Shown here: positions 1 to 6,197 of the stretch, in pieces
Layout of the letters: each line of letters begins with the position of its first letter
Position numbering within the stretch: the stretch's first letter is position 1
DNA from: Gammaproteobacteria bacterium
GTDB lineage: Bacteria; Pseudomonadota; Gammaproteobacteria; Arenicellales; Poriferihabitantaceae
Assembly: GCA_020027415.1 (NCBI GenBank)
Contig: JAHRAW010000170.1
Location: 1 to 10,736, forward strand
Length of the DNA: 10,736 nt
Direction: 5' to 3'
Program-made: the position numbers and the translations under genes
Notes under the pieces: generated by a model
Database searches by the model: none
The model's input: the letters and a program-made list of their open reading frames with translations, nothing else
What the model was told of the DNA's origin: nothing

Positions 1-131
1 AGGAAGTCGGCAAGCAGTTTGATGTCACGCGCGAACGCATTCGCCAGATTGAGGCAAAAGCCATGCGAAAACTGAAACATCGCAGCCGCTCTGAACAATT
101 ACGCAGTTTTATTGACTCCGCCGGCTATTAG
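1..131 (+). CDS. rpoD: RNA polymerase sigma-70 factor RpoD, C-terminal end (partial)
   Basis: This is the last 42 codons and stop (TAG 129-131) of the primary sigma factor; the codon frame begins at base 3 and the gene starts upstream of the window. The visible residues include EVGKQFDVTRERIRQIEAKA, followed by a basic stretch and a terminal Arg-Ser-Phe segment. This is the helix-turn-helix of sigma region 4.2, which binds the -35 promoter element, and it is close to identical to enterobacterial and pseudomonad RpoD. The protein ends in IDSAGY, a little different from the E. coli tail. The tRNA gene follows 39 bp later on the same strand, as in other gammaproteobacteria. Identification as the housekeeping sigma rather than RpoS or RpoH rests on the close match of the helix-turn-helix and tail as I recall them. 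Confidence 0.95.
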   Translation, partial: EVGKQFDVTRERIRQIEAKAMRKLKHRSRSEQLRSFIDSAGY

Positions 132-170
132 GCGATCCATGGCAATCGGCAACGGGTCGGCGCACGCAAT

Positions 171-247
171 GGGCCTGTAGCTCAGTTGGTCAGAGCAGGG
201 GACTCATAATCCTTTGGTCGTAGGTTCAAGTCCTACCGGGCCCACCA
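171..247 (+). tRNA. ileX: tRNA-Ile2 (CAU anticodon, lysidine-modified)
   Basis: A full cloverleaf folds by eye: acceptor GGGCCTG (171-177) pairs with CGGGCCC (237-243), the D stem is GCTC/GAGC, the anticodon stem is GGGGA/TCCTT with two G-U pairs, and the loop CTCATAA (203-209) carries CAT at 205-207. The T arm is GTAGG-TTCAAGT-CCTAC and CCA is encoded (245-247). A CAU anticodon could mean initiator Met, elongator Met or Ile2. The C4-G69 and C5-G68 acceptor pairs, which are reported TilS recognition features, and the position directly after rpoD favour Ile2, which reads AUA after C34 is changed to lysidine. Initiator tRNA is unlikely because position 1 pairs normally (G1-C72). Elongator tRNA-Met is the main alternative. 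Five T residues follow immediately (248-252). Confidence 0.9.
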
Positions 248-445
248 TTTTTCGCGGTTCTGCTGGCAAGCGTTTCAATGGTTGTTGGTTGCTCGCCGCG
301 CGCAACCTCTTCCGCCCAACCATGGCCGAAAATTCGCCGAGCAGTGAAAAACAATAAAACAGACCAGCCTAATTTTTTAACGCAAATACTTTGCCGCTTA
401 TTCCGCTTCCTTGCTCGGATTTTTTTAATTTTTGTCGTTGCAACT
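248..445. other. Intergenic spacer between tRNA-Ile2 and cysC
   Basis: This stretch has no gene I can support. Its second half (about 345-440) is visibly richer in A and T than the rest of the window, with runs such as aattttttaa and atttttttaattttt. That is where a cysC promoter would be expected, but I found no -35/-10 pair with good spacing. The cysC reading frame stays open back to ATG 278, but the extra translation does not resemble CysC. Confidence 0.5.
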
Positions 446-1123
446 ATGTCCGATACCGGCAAATCCTCCAACGCCGTGTGGCATCACGCCACGGTCACGC
501 GCGAACGGCGTGAACGGCGCAACCGACATCGCGGGGTGATCTTGTGGTTTACTGGTTTATCCGGCAGCGGCAAATCCACGCTCGCGCACGCGCTTGAAGA
601 AGAATTGCATCAACGCGGTTGCCAAACCTTCGTTTGCGATGGCGACAATGTGCGGCATGGCTTGTGCGGCGACCTCGGTTTTTCCGCCGCCGACCGCGCC
701 GAAAATATCCGCCGCATCGGTCATCTGGCGAAGTTGTTGGTGGAAGGCGGCGTGATTGCGCTAACCGCCTTCATCTCGCCGTTTCGCGCCGACCGCCAGT
801 GGGTGCGGGGAATCGTCGAGCAGACCGATGATTTCATTGAAATATTCTGCGATTGCCCGTTGGCGGTCTGCGAACAGCGGGATATCAAAGGGCTATATCA
901 GCGCGCGCGCAAAGGGGAAATTGCCGATTTCACTGGCATATCTTCGCCTTATGAAACGCCGCAAAACGCCGACCTCATCGTCAAAACCGAACGCCACAGC
1001 GTGCCACAATGCGTGCAACAAATACTATCGCTGTTAGCGGCGCGCGCGGTGATTGCAGAAGTCGCCGATTGCCAACCGAATTCGGCAAAACAGAAAGCGG
1101 CGACTGAGGCGGCGTCCGCATAA
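446..1123 (+). CDS. cysC: Adenylylsulfate (APS) kinase CysC
   Basis: The protein is 225 aa and cytosolic. It phosphorylates adenosine 5'-phosphosulfate with ATP to give PAPS, the second step of sulfate activation for cysteine synthesis and sulfotransfer. Visible motifs are the P-loop GLSGSGKS (37-44), DGDNVRHGL (65-73), the FISP signature with the family phospho-serine at Ser111, KGLYQRARKGEI (148-159) and FTGISSPYE (162-170). The start at 446 is chosen because E. coli CysC (about 201 aa) aligns from just after it (VWH... ahead of HRGVILWFTG). An upstream in-frame ATG at 278 would add 56 unrelated residues. No clear Shine-Dalgarno sequence precedes 446. The C-terminus runs about 25 residues past the usual end in an Ala/Gln-rich tail. 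No cysD or cysN (ATP sulfurylase) is next to it, so the partner enzyme must be elsewhere. It converges on moeB with a 20-bp gap. Confidence 0.93.
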   Translation: MSDTGKSSNAVWHHATVTRERRERRNRHRGVILWFTGLSGSGKSTLAHALEEELHQRGCQTFVCDGDNVRHGLCGDLGFSAADRAENIRRIGHLAKLLVEGGVIALTAFISPFRADRQWVRGIVEQTDDFIEIFCDCPLAVCEQRDIKGLYQRARKGEIADFTGISSPYETPQNADLIVKTERHSVPQCVQQILSLLAARAVIAEVADCQPNSAKQKAATEAASA

Positions 1124-1143
1124 CGTACTTGCGATTGCAAACG

Positions 1144-1887
1144 CTACCGCCGGCAGGCGCGACACTGTGGATTTTTCGGCAATTGCATGCGCTGCCATTC
1201 CATCGCGTGGGCGTCAAACAGCCATACCACACCGTGCAGTTGCCCATGCCCAAGCAAGATATTGACCGCCTCCATCGCTTGCATGGCGCCGACTATGCCC
1301 ACTAACGGGGAGATGACGCCCTCCATTTCGCAAGTGGCGCTGGTTATATCCTGCTCCGGATAAAGGCATTGATAACAAGGGCTATGCGGCACTCGCGGGT
1401 CAAACGCAGTCACTTGCCCCTCCCAGCGAATCGCCGCCGCCGACACCAGCGGCGTATTGGTTTGCCGGGAAGCCCGATTCATTTCAAAGCGAGTGGGGAA
1501 GTTATCGGTGCAGTCCACGAGCAAGTCCACCGCGCCGGCTTGGGCAAGCAAGTCGTCGTAGTCTAAGGAATAATCCAGCGTAACCACTTGCGTGGCGGGG
1601 TTGAGCGCGCGCACGGTGTTGGCTGCTGAAGCGGCTTTGAGTTCGCCGATGTCGCAATGGCGGTGGATGATCTGGCGTTGCAGATTGGATTCATCCACGC
1701 AGTCAAAATCCGCCAGCCGCAACTCGCCGACGCCGGCGGCGGTTAGGTACATGGCAACCGGTGAGCCGAGTCCGCCCAAGCCGAGAATGAGCACTTTGGC
1801 TTGGCGCAGTTTCCGTTGCCCCCGCTCGCCCACCAGCGGCAGCCGAATTTGTCGGCTGTAGCGTTGTTTCCAATTAAGTTCTGTCAT
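1144..1887 (-). CDS. moeB: MoeB/ThiF-type sulfur-carrier adenylyltransferase (HesA/MoeB/ThiF family)
   Basis: This 247-aa E1-like enzyme adenylates the C-terminal Gly-Gly of a small sulfur-carrier protein: MoaD for molybdopterin synthesis, or ThiS for thiamine. The sequence shows the nucleotide-binding loop GLGGLG (36-41), the family motif SNLQRQ (67-72), Lys84, DCTDN (125-129), and two CxxC pairs at Cys171/174 and Cys242/245 that would bind zinc. A further Cys186 sits in the crossover region where the family's reactive cysteine can lie. The length matches E. coli MoeB (249 aa), and no rhodanese domain is attached. MoeB and ThiF are hard to separate by sequence, and many bacteria use one protein for both; no moa or thi genes are nearby to decide. 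It is transcribed away from sucA and converges on cysC. There is no obvious ribosome binding site before the ATG at 1887. Confidence 0.88.
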   Translation of the reverse strand: MTELNWKQRYSRQIRLPLVGERGQRKLRQAKVLILGLGGLGSPVAMYLTAAGVGELRLADFDCVDESNLQRQIIHRHCDIGELKAASAANTVRALNPATQVVTLDYSLDYDDLLAQAGAVDLLVDCTDNFPTRFEMNRASRQTNTPLVSAAAIRWEGQVTAFDPRVPHSPCYQCLYPEQDITSATCEMEGVISPLVGIVGAMQAMEAVNILLGHGQLHGVVWLFDAHAMEWQRMQLPKNPQCRACRR

Positions 1888-2083
1888 AATGCGAAGTTGC
1901 GAAATCCACCGACTTCAAGCCACCGCGATGATTGTAGCCCGCGCGCGGCGTTTGCCCGCAAAGGCGATGATACAGGATATACTATTTGCCGCCGTCGCCT
2001 CCGCGACCCTCATGCCGCCGAAGCAAAATTCCCACGAGAATGCACGCCGATGCTGAGCAACCGATGAAAGAGCCGCTGGACTG
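1888..2083. promoter_or_regulatory. Divergent moeB/sucA intergenic region with weak promoter-like elements
   Basis: These 196 bp separate two divergent genes and should hold both promoters. On the + strand TATACT (1978-1983) is a good -10 match, but the best -35-like hexamer, TTGCCC (1952-1957), is 20 bp away, which is too far for a standard sigma-70 site. On the - strand TACAAT (complement of 1931-1936) could be a -10 for moeB, with TTGCGG (complement of 1956-1961) at 19-bp spacing. The small palindrome TTTGCCCGCAAA (1951-1962) lies between them and could be an operator. All of this is inference from short matches. Confidence 0.3.
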
Positions 2084-2084
2084 A
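2012..2084 (+). other. Chain of overlapping mini-ORFs leading into sucA
   Basis: Three very short reading frames lead into sucA, each overlapping the next. ATG 2012 opens a 14-codon frame ending at TGA 2054-2056. ATG 2050 opens MLSNR, ending at TGA 2065-2067. ATG 2064 opens MKEPLD, ending at TGA 2082-2084. The last stop overlaps the sucA start as TGATG, and ATG 2064 overlaps the preceding stop as ATGA. Such junctions are typical of translational coupling, so ribosomes ending a leader peptide could restart on sucA. Whether any of these frames is translated cannot be seen from sequence. Confidence 0.3.
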
Positions 2085-2099
2085 TGAAAGAGCCACTGG
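2063..2099 (+). repeat. Near-perfect 17-bp direct repeat at the sucA start
   Basis: Bases 2063-2079 and 2083-2099 match at 16 of 17 positions with a 20-bp period. Each copy contains the start codon and the codons for Met-Lys-Glu-Pro-Leu. The one mismatch (G2075/A2095) is at the third position of the Pro codon. Because 20 is not a multiple of three, the upstream copy falls out of the sucA frame and stops at TGA 2082-2084. The AAAGAG of the upstream copy (2067-2072) lies 11 nt before the real sucA ATG and may serve as its ribosome binding site. Confidence 0.85.
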
Positions 2100-4849
2100 C
2101 TGAGCGCGCATTTTTGCACGGCGGCAACCTTGCCTATCTGGAATCGCTGTATCGCGAGGTCAGCGCGGGCGCGGCACCGCACGCGGATCCTACCTGGCGG
2201 CGCATTTTTGCCGCGTTGCCGGAGGCGGCTACGCCGCCCGGCGCGCGCGCGCCGCATGGTTCGCAAACGCGGCTGCACAGTTCAATCCACAAACAAGCGC
2301 AAGTATCACGGCTCATCGCCGCCTACCGCGCGCTCGGTCATTTGTTAGCCGAAGTGGACCCCATCGGCGTCATGCCGCGCGGCGCCGCCGGCGAAATTGA
2401 ACTGCGGCGGTTTGATTTAGACGCCGACGATCTGGACACCGAATTTGATATGGGCAACCTCGGCGGCGGCGGGCGCAAACCGCTGCGGGAGATGTTGGCG
2501 TACCTGCGCACGGTGTATTGCGGACCGATTGGGTATGAAATCGGACACCTGACTTCAGTGGAGCAACGGGAATGGCTACGGCGGCGAGTGGAGTCCGAGC
2601 CGGTGCGGTCGCCAATCAGCGAACCAGAACGCCTTCATTTACTGCAAAAACTAACCGCCGCCGATGGCTTGGAAAAATATCTGCACAAAAAATATGTCGG
2701 GCAGAAGCGGTTCTCGTTGGAAGGCGGCGATGTGTTGATTCCCACGTTAGCCGACATGATTCAGCAATTTGGCGCGCTTGGGGTGCGCGAAATCGTAATC
2801 GGCATGGCACATCGCGGGCGTCTCAATGTGTTGGTCAATATCCTTGGCAAAGCGCCGAAACAATTGTTTGGCGAATTTGAAGGCAAATACCAACTTGATG
2901 ATGCCGACACGCAAACCGGCGATGTCAAATACCACCAAGGCGTATCTTCGGATATTGAAACGCCGGGCGGGCTGGTGCATGTCGCGCTGTCCTTCAATCC
3001 ATCGCATTTGGAAATCATTGATCCGGTGGTGGAAGGCTCGGTGCGCGCGCGCCAAGAAAGACGCGGGGATACGGCGCGGCGGCAAGTGGTGCCAATTTTG
3101 ATCCATGGCGACGCCGCGTTTGCCGGGCAAGGGGTGGTCATGGAAACCTTGAACATGGCGCGCACGCGGGGCTATTCGGTGGGCGGCAGCCTGCATATCA
3201 TTATCAACAATCAAATTGGCTTCACCACCAATACACTGGACGCCCGCTCCACTTTGTATTGCACCGAGGTGGCCAAAATGGTGCAGGCGCCGATTTTTCA
3301 TGTGCATGGCGACGACCCGGAGGCGGCGCGCCAAGCCGCCCGTTTGGCGTTGCAATACCGCATGCAATTCGGCGCCGATGCGGTCATTGATATCGTCTGC
3401 TACCGCCGCCATGGTCATAACGAAGCGGACGAGCCCAGCATCACCCAGCCGATTATGTATGGCAAGATTAAAAAGCATCCGCCGCCGCGGGCGATTTACG
3501 CGGACAAACTGACCGCGGAGCGGCTGCTCAGCGCGACCCAAGCGCGCGACATGATGGAGGCATATCGCAAGCAACTTGATGATGGGCGGGTGGTTGCCGG
3601 TCAAGTGCTTAACCCGGACAAGGCGCTGAACATGGTGGATTGGACGCCGTACCTCAGTAGCGAATGGAATGACGGCACCAGCACCGCGGTAAAGTTGGCG
3701 TCGTTGCCGCAACTGGCGCGCAAACTGAGTGAAGTGCCGCATGATTTTGTGGTGCATCCGCGCGTCGCCAAAGTGCTGAAAGCGCGCATCGCGATGGCAA
3801 CCGGCGAGACGCCGATGGACTGGGGCTGCGCCGAGTTGCTGGCATATGCCACCTTGCTTGAAGACGGCTACGATATTCGCCTGTCGGGGCAGGATACCGG
3901 GCGCGGCACTTTCTCCCATCGGCATGCGACTCTGCACGACCAATCGCAAGCGCGCACCTATATTCCGCTGCAACATGTCAGCGAGCGGAGCAACTATTTG
4001 GTGATCAATTCGTTTTTATCTGAGGAAGCGATTTTGGCGTTTGAATACGGTTACGCCACCACCGAACCGAGCACCTTGGTTATTTGGGAAGCGCAGTTTG
4101 GCGATTTCGTCAACGGCGCGCAAGTGGTGATTGACCAATTCATCAGCAGCGGGCAAGCCAAATGGGCGCGCGTATGCGGCTTGACCATGTTTCTGCCGCA
4201 CGGCATGGAAGGGCAGGGACCGGAACACTCATCCGCGCGTCTGGAACGTTTCTTACAACTTTGCGCCGAGCAAAATATGCAAGTGTGCGTGCCGACCACC
4301 CCGGCGCAGATGTTTCATATGTTGCGACGGCAGATGTTGCGCCGCTTGCGCCGGCCGTTGGTGGTGCTGACTCCCAAAAGTTTGCTGCGCCACAAATTAG
4401 CGGTGTCCACCCCGACCGATTTGAGCGACGGTCAATTCCACCCGTTGCTCGGCGAAATTGATCCAATCGTACCGACCGAAGTGACGCGCTTGGTGTTGTG
4501 CAGCGGCAAGGTGTATTACGATTTGCTACAAGCGCGGCGGCGGCGGAAAATTGCCGACATCGCCATCGTGCGCTTGGAACAGTTGCATCCGTTTCCGGAT
4601 ATGGATTTGGCAAAAGAGATTGCGCGGTATGCCAACGCCGATGAGGTGGTGTGGTGTCAGGAAGAGCCGAAGAATCAGGGAGCGTGGTATCAAATTGAGC
4701 ATTGTTTGCAGGCGCAACTCCGCGATGGGCAGAAGTTGCGGTATGCTGGGCGGGAAGCCTCGCCGTCGCCGGCGGTTGGCTACTACGCCCTGCATATTGA
4801 GCAGCAACAACGCTTAGTAGAGCAGGCTTTGGCGCCGACCGAGCCCTAA
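2084..4849 (+). CDS. sucA: 2-oxoglutarate dehydrogenase E1 component (thiamine-diphosphate dependent)
   Basis: The protein is 921 aa, against about 933 for E. coli SucA. It decarboxylates 2-oxoglutarate with thiamine diphosphate and transfers the succinyl group to the E2 lipoyl arm, committing carbon to succinyl-CoA in the TCA cycle. In order, the sequence shows an N-terminal E2-binding segment (about 1-45, GGNLAYLESLY), GMAHRGRLNVLVN (240-252) with an active-site His243, YHQGVSSD (283-290), SHLEIIDPVVEGSVRARQ (307-324), the cofactor/Mg region HGDAAFAGQG (341-350) and NNQIGFTT (375-382), YRRHGHNEADEP (440-451), the GQDTGRGTFSHRH segment (602-614), and the C-terminal domain with EEPKNQGAWYQ (860-870). 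The start at ATG 2084 follows an in-frame stop at 2054-2056 with no other ATG between. sucB begins 24 bp downstream. No sdh genes precede it, unlike in E. coli. Confidence 0.98.
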   Translation: MKEPLAERAFLHGGNLAYLESLYREVSAGAAPHADPTWRRIFAALPEAATPPGARAPHGSQTRLHSSIHKQAQVSRLIAAYRALGHLLAEVDPIGVMPRGAAGEIELRRFDLDADDLDTEFDMGNLGGGGRKPLREMLAYLRTVYCGPIGYEIGHLTSVEQREWLRRRVESEPVRSPISEPERLHLLQKLTAADGLEKYLHKKYVGQKRFSLEGGDVLIPTLADMIQQFGALGVREIVIGMAHRGRLNVLVNILGKAPKQLFGEFEGKYQLDDADTQTGDVKYHQGVSSDIETPGGLVHVALSFNPSHLEIIDPVVEGSVRARQERRGDTARRQVVPILIHGDAAFAGQGVVMETLNMARTRGYSVGGSLHIIINNQIGFTTNTLDARSTLYCTEVAKMVQAPIFHVHGDDPEAARQAARLALQYRMQFGADAVIDIVCYRRHGHNEADEPSITQPIMYGKIKKHPPPRAIYADKLTAERLLSATQARDMMEAYRKQLDDGRVVAGQVLNPDKALNMVDWTPYLSSEWNDGTSTAVKLASLPQLARKLSEVPHDFVVHPRVAKVLKARIAMATGETPMDWGCAELLAYATLLEDGYDIRLSGQDTGRGTFSHRHATLHDQSQARTYIPLQHVSERSNYLVINSFLSEEAILAFEYGYATTEPSTLVIWEAQFGDFVNGAQVVIDQFISSGQAKWARVCGLTMFLPHGMEGQGPEHSSARLERFLQLCAEQNMQVCVPTTPAQMFHMLRRQMLRRLRRPLVVLTPKSLLRHKLAVSTPTDLSDGQFHPLLGEIDPIVPTEVTRLVLCSGKVYYDLLQARRRRKIADIAIVRLEQLHPFPDMDLAKEIARYANADEVVWCQEEPKNQGAWYQIEHCLQAQLRDGQKLRYAGREASPSPAVGYYALHIEQQQRLVEQALAPTEP
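2224..2254 (+). repeat. Two adjacent GC-only inverted repeats inside 5' sucA
   Basis: GGCGGC-TAC-GCCGCC (2224-2238) is a perfect 6-bp stem with a 3-base loop. It is followed directly by the 16-bp perfect palindrome CGGCGCGCGCGCGCCG (2239-2254). They encode a Pro/Ala/Gly-rich linker (about residues 47-57) between the N-terminal E2-binding segment and the catalytic body, where sequence is poorly constrained. Strong mRNA structure here could slow early translation; replication slippage is an equally good explanation for their origin. Confidence 0.7.
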
Positions 4850-4873
4850 TACTCCCTTCCACCGAGCCTTGCC

Positions 4874-6154
4874 ATGTCCATAGAAATCACCGTGCCGATG
4901 TTGCCCGAATCAGTCGCCGATGCGTTGTTGCTGGATTGGCATAAACCAGTCGGCGCGCGGGTGCGTCGGGATGAAATTCTCGTGGAATTGGAGACCGATA
5001 AAATAGTTCTGGAAGTGGTGGCGCCCGCGGATGGGGTAATTATCGAGATACTCCAACAAAAAGGCGCCACCGTTAAAGCCGGCGAGGTGCTCGCTAAAAT
5101 TGATGCGCAAGGTGATGGCGGAGTCGCAGCCCCCGAAAGCGAAAGCACCGCGCAAAACGCCGCTGACACACCCGCCGATAGCAATAGTAATAGCAATGAC
5201 GAAAAACCAGCCCCGCATGCTGAGCACCGCATGAGTCCGGCGGTGCGCAGGTTGGTGCAAGAACATGGGTTGAATCCTGCCGACATCCCCGGCAGCGGAG
5301 TGGATGGCAGAGTCACCAAACAGGATATTCTGGCTTTCATCGGCAACCAAGTAACCCCGCCTGAGTCCACTGAGCCTGCCGAGTCCGCCGAGTTTGCTAA
5401 AACTGCCGCCCTCGCCGCCCCCACTATTGAGCCGCCCCCGCCGACCGAATCCAAGCGTGCGCAGACTCGCGAGCCAATGAGCCGCTTGCGGCGCACCATT
5501 GCTGAGCGGCTGGTGCAAGTTCAGCAAACCGCGGCGTTGCTGAGCACATTTAATCAGGTGAATATGCAACCAGTGATGGATTTGCGCGCCCGCTACCAAG
5601 AGAAATTTGAGAAAGCCCATGGCGTCCGTCTTGGCTTAATGTCGTTCTTTGTCAAAGCCAGCGTAGCGGCGCTGCAAAAATTCCCGATGCTAAACGCTGC
5701 CATTGATGCAACCGACATCGTGCAACACCATTACTACGATATCGGCATTGCAGTGTCATCGGAGCGCGGCTTGGTGGTGCCGGTGGTGCGCAACTGCGAA
5801 CGGTTGAGCGTTGCCGATATTGAAATACAAATCCGCGACTTCGGTCGCCGCGCCGGCGCCGGCAAACTTAGTATGAAGGAAATCAGCGGCGGCACTTTCA
5901 CCATCACCAACGGCGGCGTTTTCGGTTCCTTGCTGTCCACGCCGATTGTCAATCCGCCGCAAAGCGCGATCCTTGGCATGCATAAAATAGAGCAGCGCGT
6001 GGTGGCGGAAAACGAACAAGCGGTCATCCGCCCGATGATGTATCTCGCGCTCTCCTACGACCATCGCATTATTGACGGGCAACAGGCGGTGCAGTTCTTA
6101 GTCGCCATCAAAGAATTGTTGGAAGACCCGTCGCGGATATTGCTGCAAATTTAA
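4874..6154 (+). CDS. sucB: Dihydrolipoyllysine-residue succinyltransferase, E2 of 2-oxoglutarate dehydrogenase
   Basis: The protein is 426 aa, slightly longer than E. coli SucB (about 405), and forms the core of the complex. It carries the succinyl group on a lipoyl arm and transfers it to CoA. Domains are: a single lipoyl domain (about 1-78) with the lipoylated Lys43 in LETDKI; a flexible Ala/Pro/Ser/Asn linker (79-116); a peripheral-subunit binding domain (about 118-156, RMSPAVRRLVQEHGL...DGRVTKQDIL) that holds E3; a second linker of Glu/Ala/Pro (160-198); and the catalytic acyltransferase domain (about 200-426) with SYDHRIIDG (394-402), in which His397 and Asp401 are the expected catalytic pair. 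NGGVFGS and PPQSAILGMH are also typical. The start at 4874 gives a complete lipoyl domain. No clear ribosome binding site precedes it. The 24-bp gap to sucA implies one operon. Confidence 0.97.
   Translation: MSIEITVPMLPESVADALLLDWHKPVGARVRRDEILVELETDKIVLEVVAPADGVIIEILQQKGATVKAGEVLAKIDAQGDGGVAAPESESTAQNAADTPADSNSNSNDEKPAPHAEHRMSPAVRRLVQEHGLNPADIPGSGVDGRVTKQDILAFIGNQVTPPESTEPAESAEFAKTAALAAPTIEPPPPTESKRAQTREPMSRLRRTIAERLVQVQQTAALLSTFNQVNMQPVMDLRARYQEKFEKAHGVRLGLMSFFVKASVAALQKFPMLNAAIDATDIVQHHYYDIGIAVSSERGLVVPVVRNCERLSVADIEIQIRDFGRRAGAGKLSMKEISGGTFTITNGGVFGSLLSTPIVNPPQSAILGMHKIEQRVVAENEQAVIRPMMYLALSYDHRIIDGQQAVQFLVAIKELLEDPSRILLQI
5174..5211 (+). repeat. Low-complexity Ser-Asn codon repeat in the first sucB linker
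   Basis: Alternating Ser and Asn codons (agc aat agt aat agc aat) make a DSNSNSND segment at about residues 102-109, between the lipoyl and E3-binding domains. The alternating codons form a short simple repeat. E2 linkers are flexible and vary in length between species, so this is probably tolerated slippage rather than a functional site. Confidence 0.5.
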
Positions 6155-6197
6155 TCCCGCCCAAGCCGCGCCGAATTAATTCCACCGGGAAGTCGCC

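Noticed and set aside
278..445. In-frame upstream extension of cysC from ATG 278, including a hydrophobic stretch that looks like a membrane segment
   Set aside because: The extension resembles no part of CysC, begins 30 bp after the tRNA, and the hydrophobic residues come from an AT-rich intergenic block. CysC homologues begin near ATG 446.
1124..1143. Possible bidirectional terminator between cysC and moeB (TTGC-GATT-GCAA)
   Set aside because: The stem is only 4 bp with a 4-base loop and no T run on either side, too weak for an intrinsic terminator.
2747..3976. 409-codon open frame on the - strand within sucA
   Set aside because: It lies entirely opposite a highly conserved sucA coding region. 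Its His/Arg-rich translation has no recognisable motif, and long antisense frames are common in GC-rich genes.
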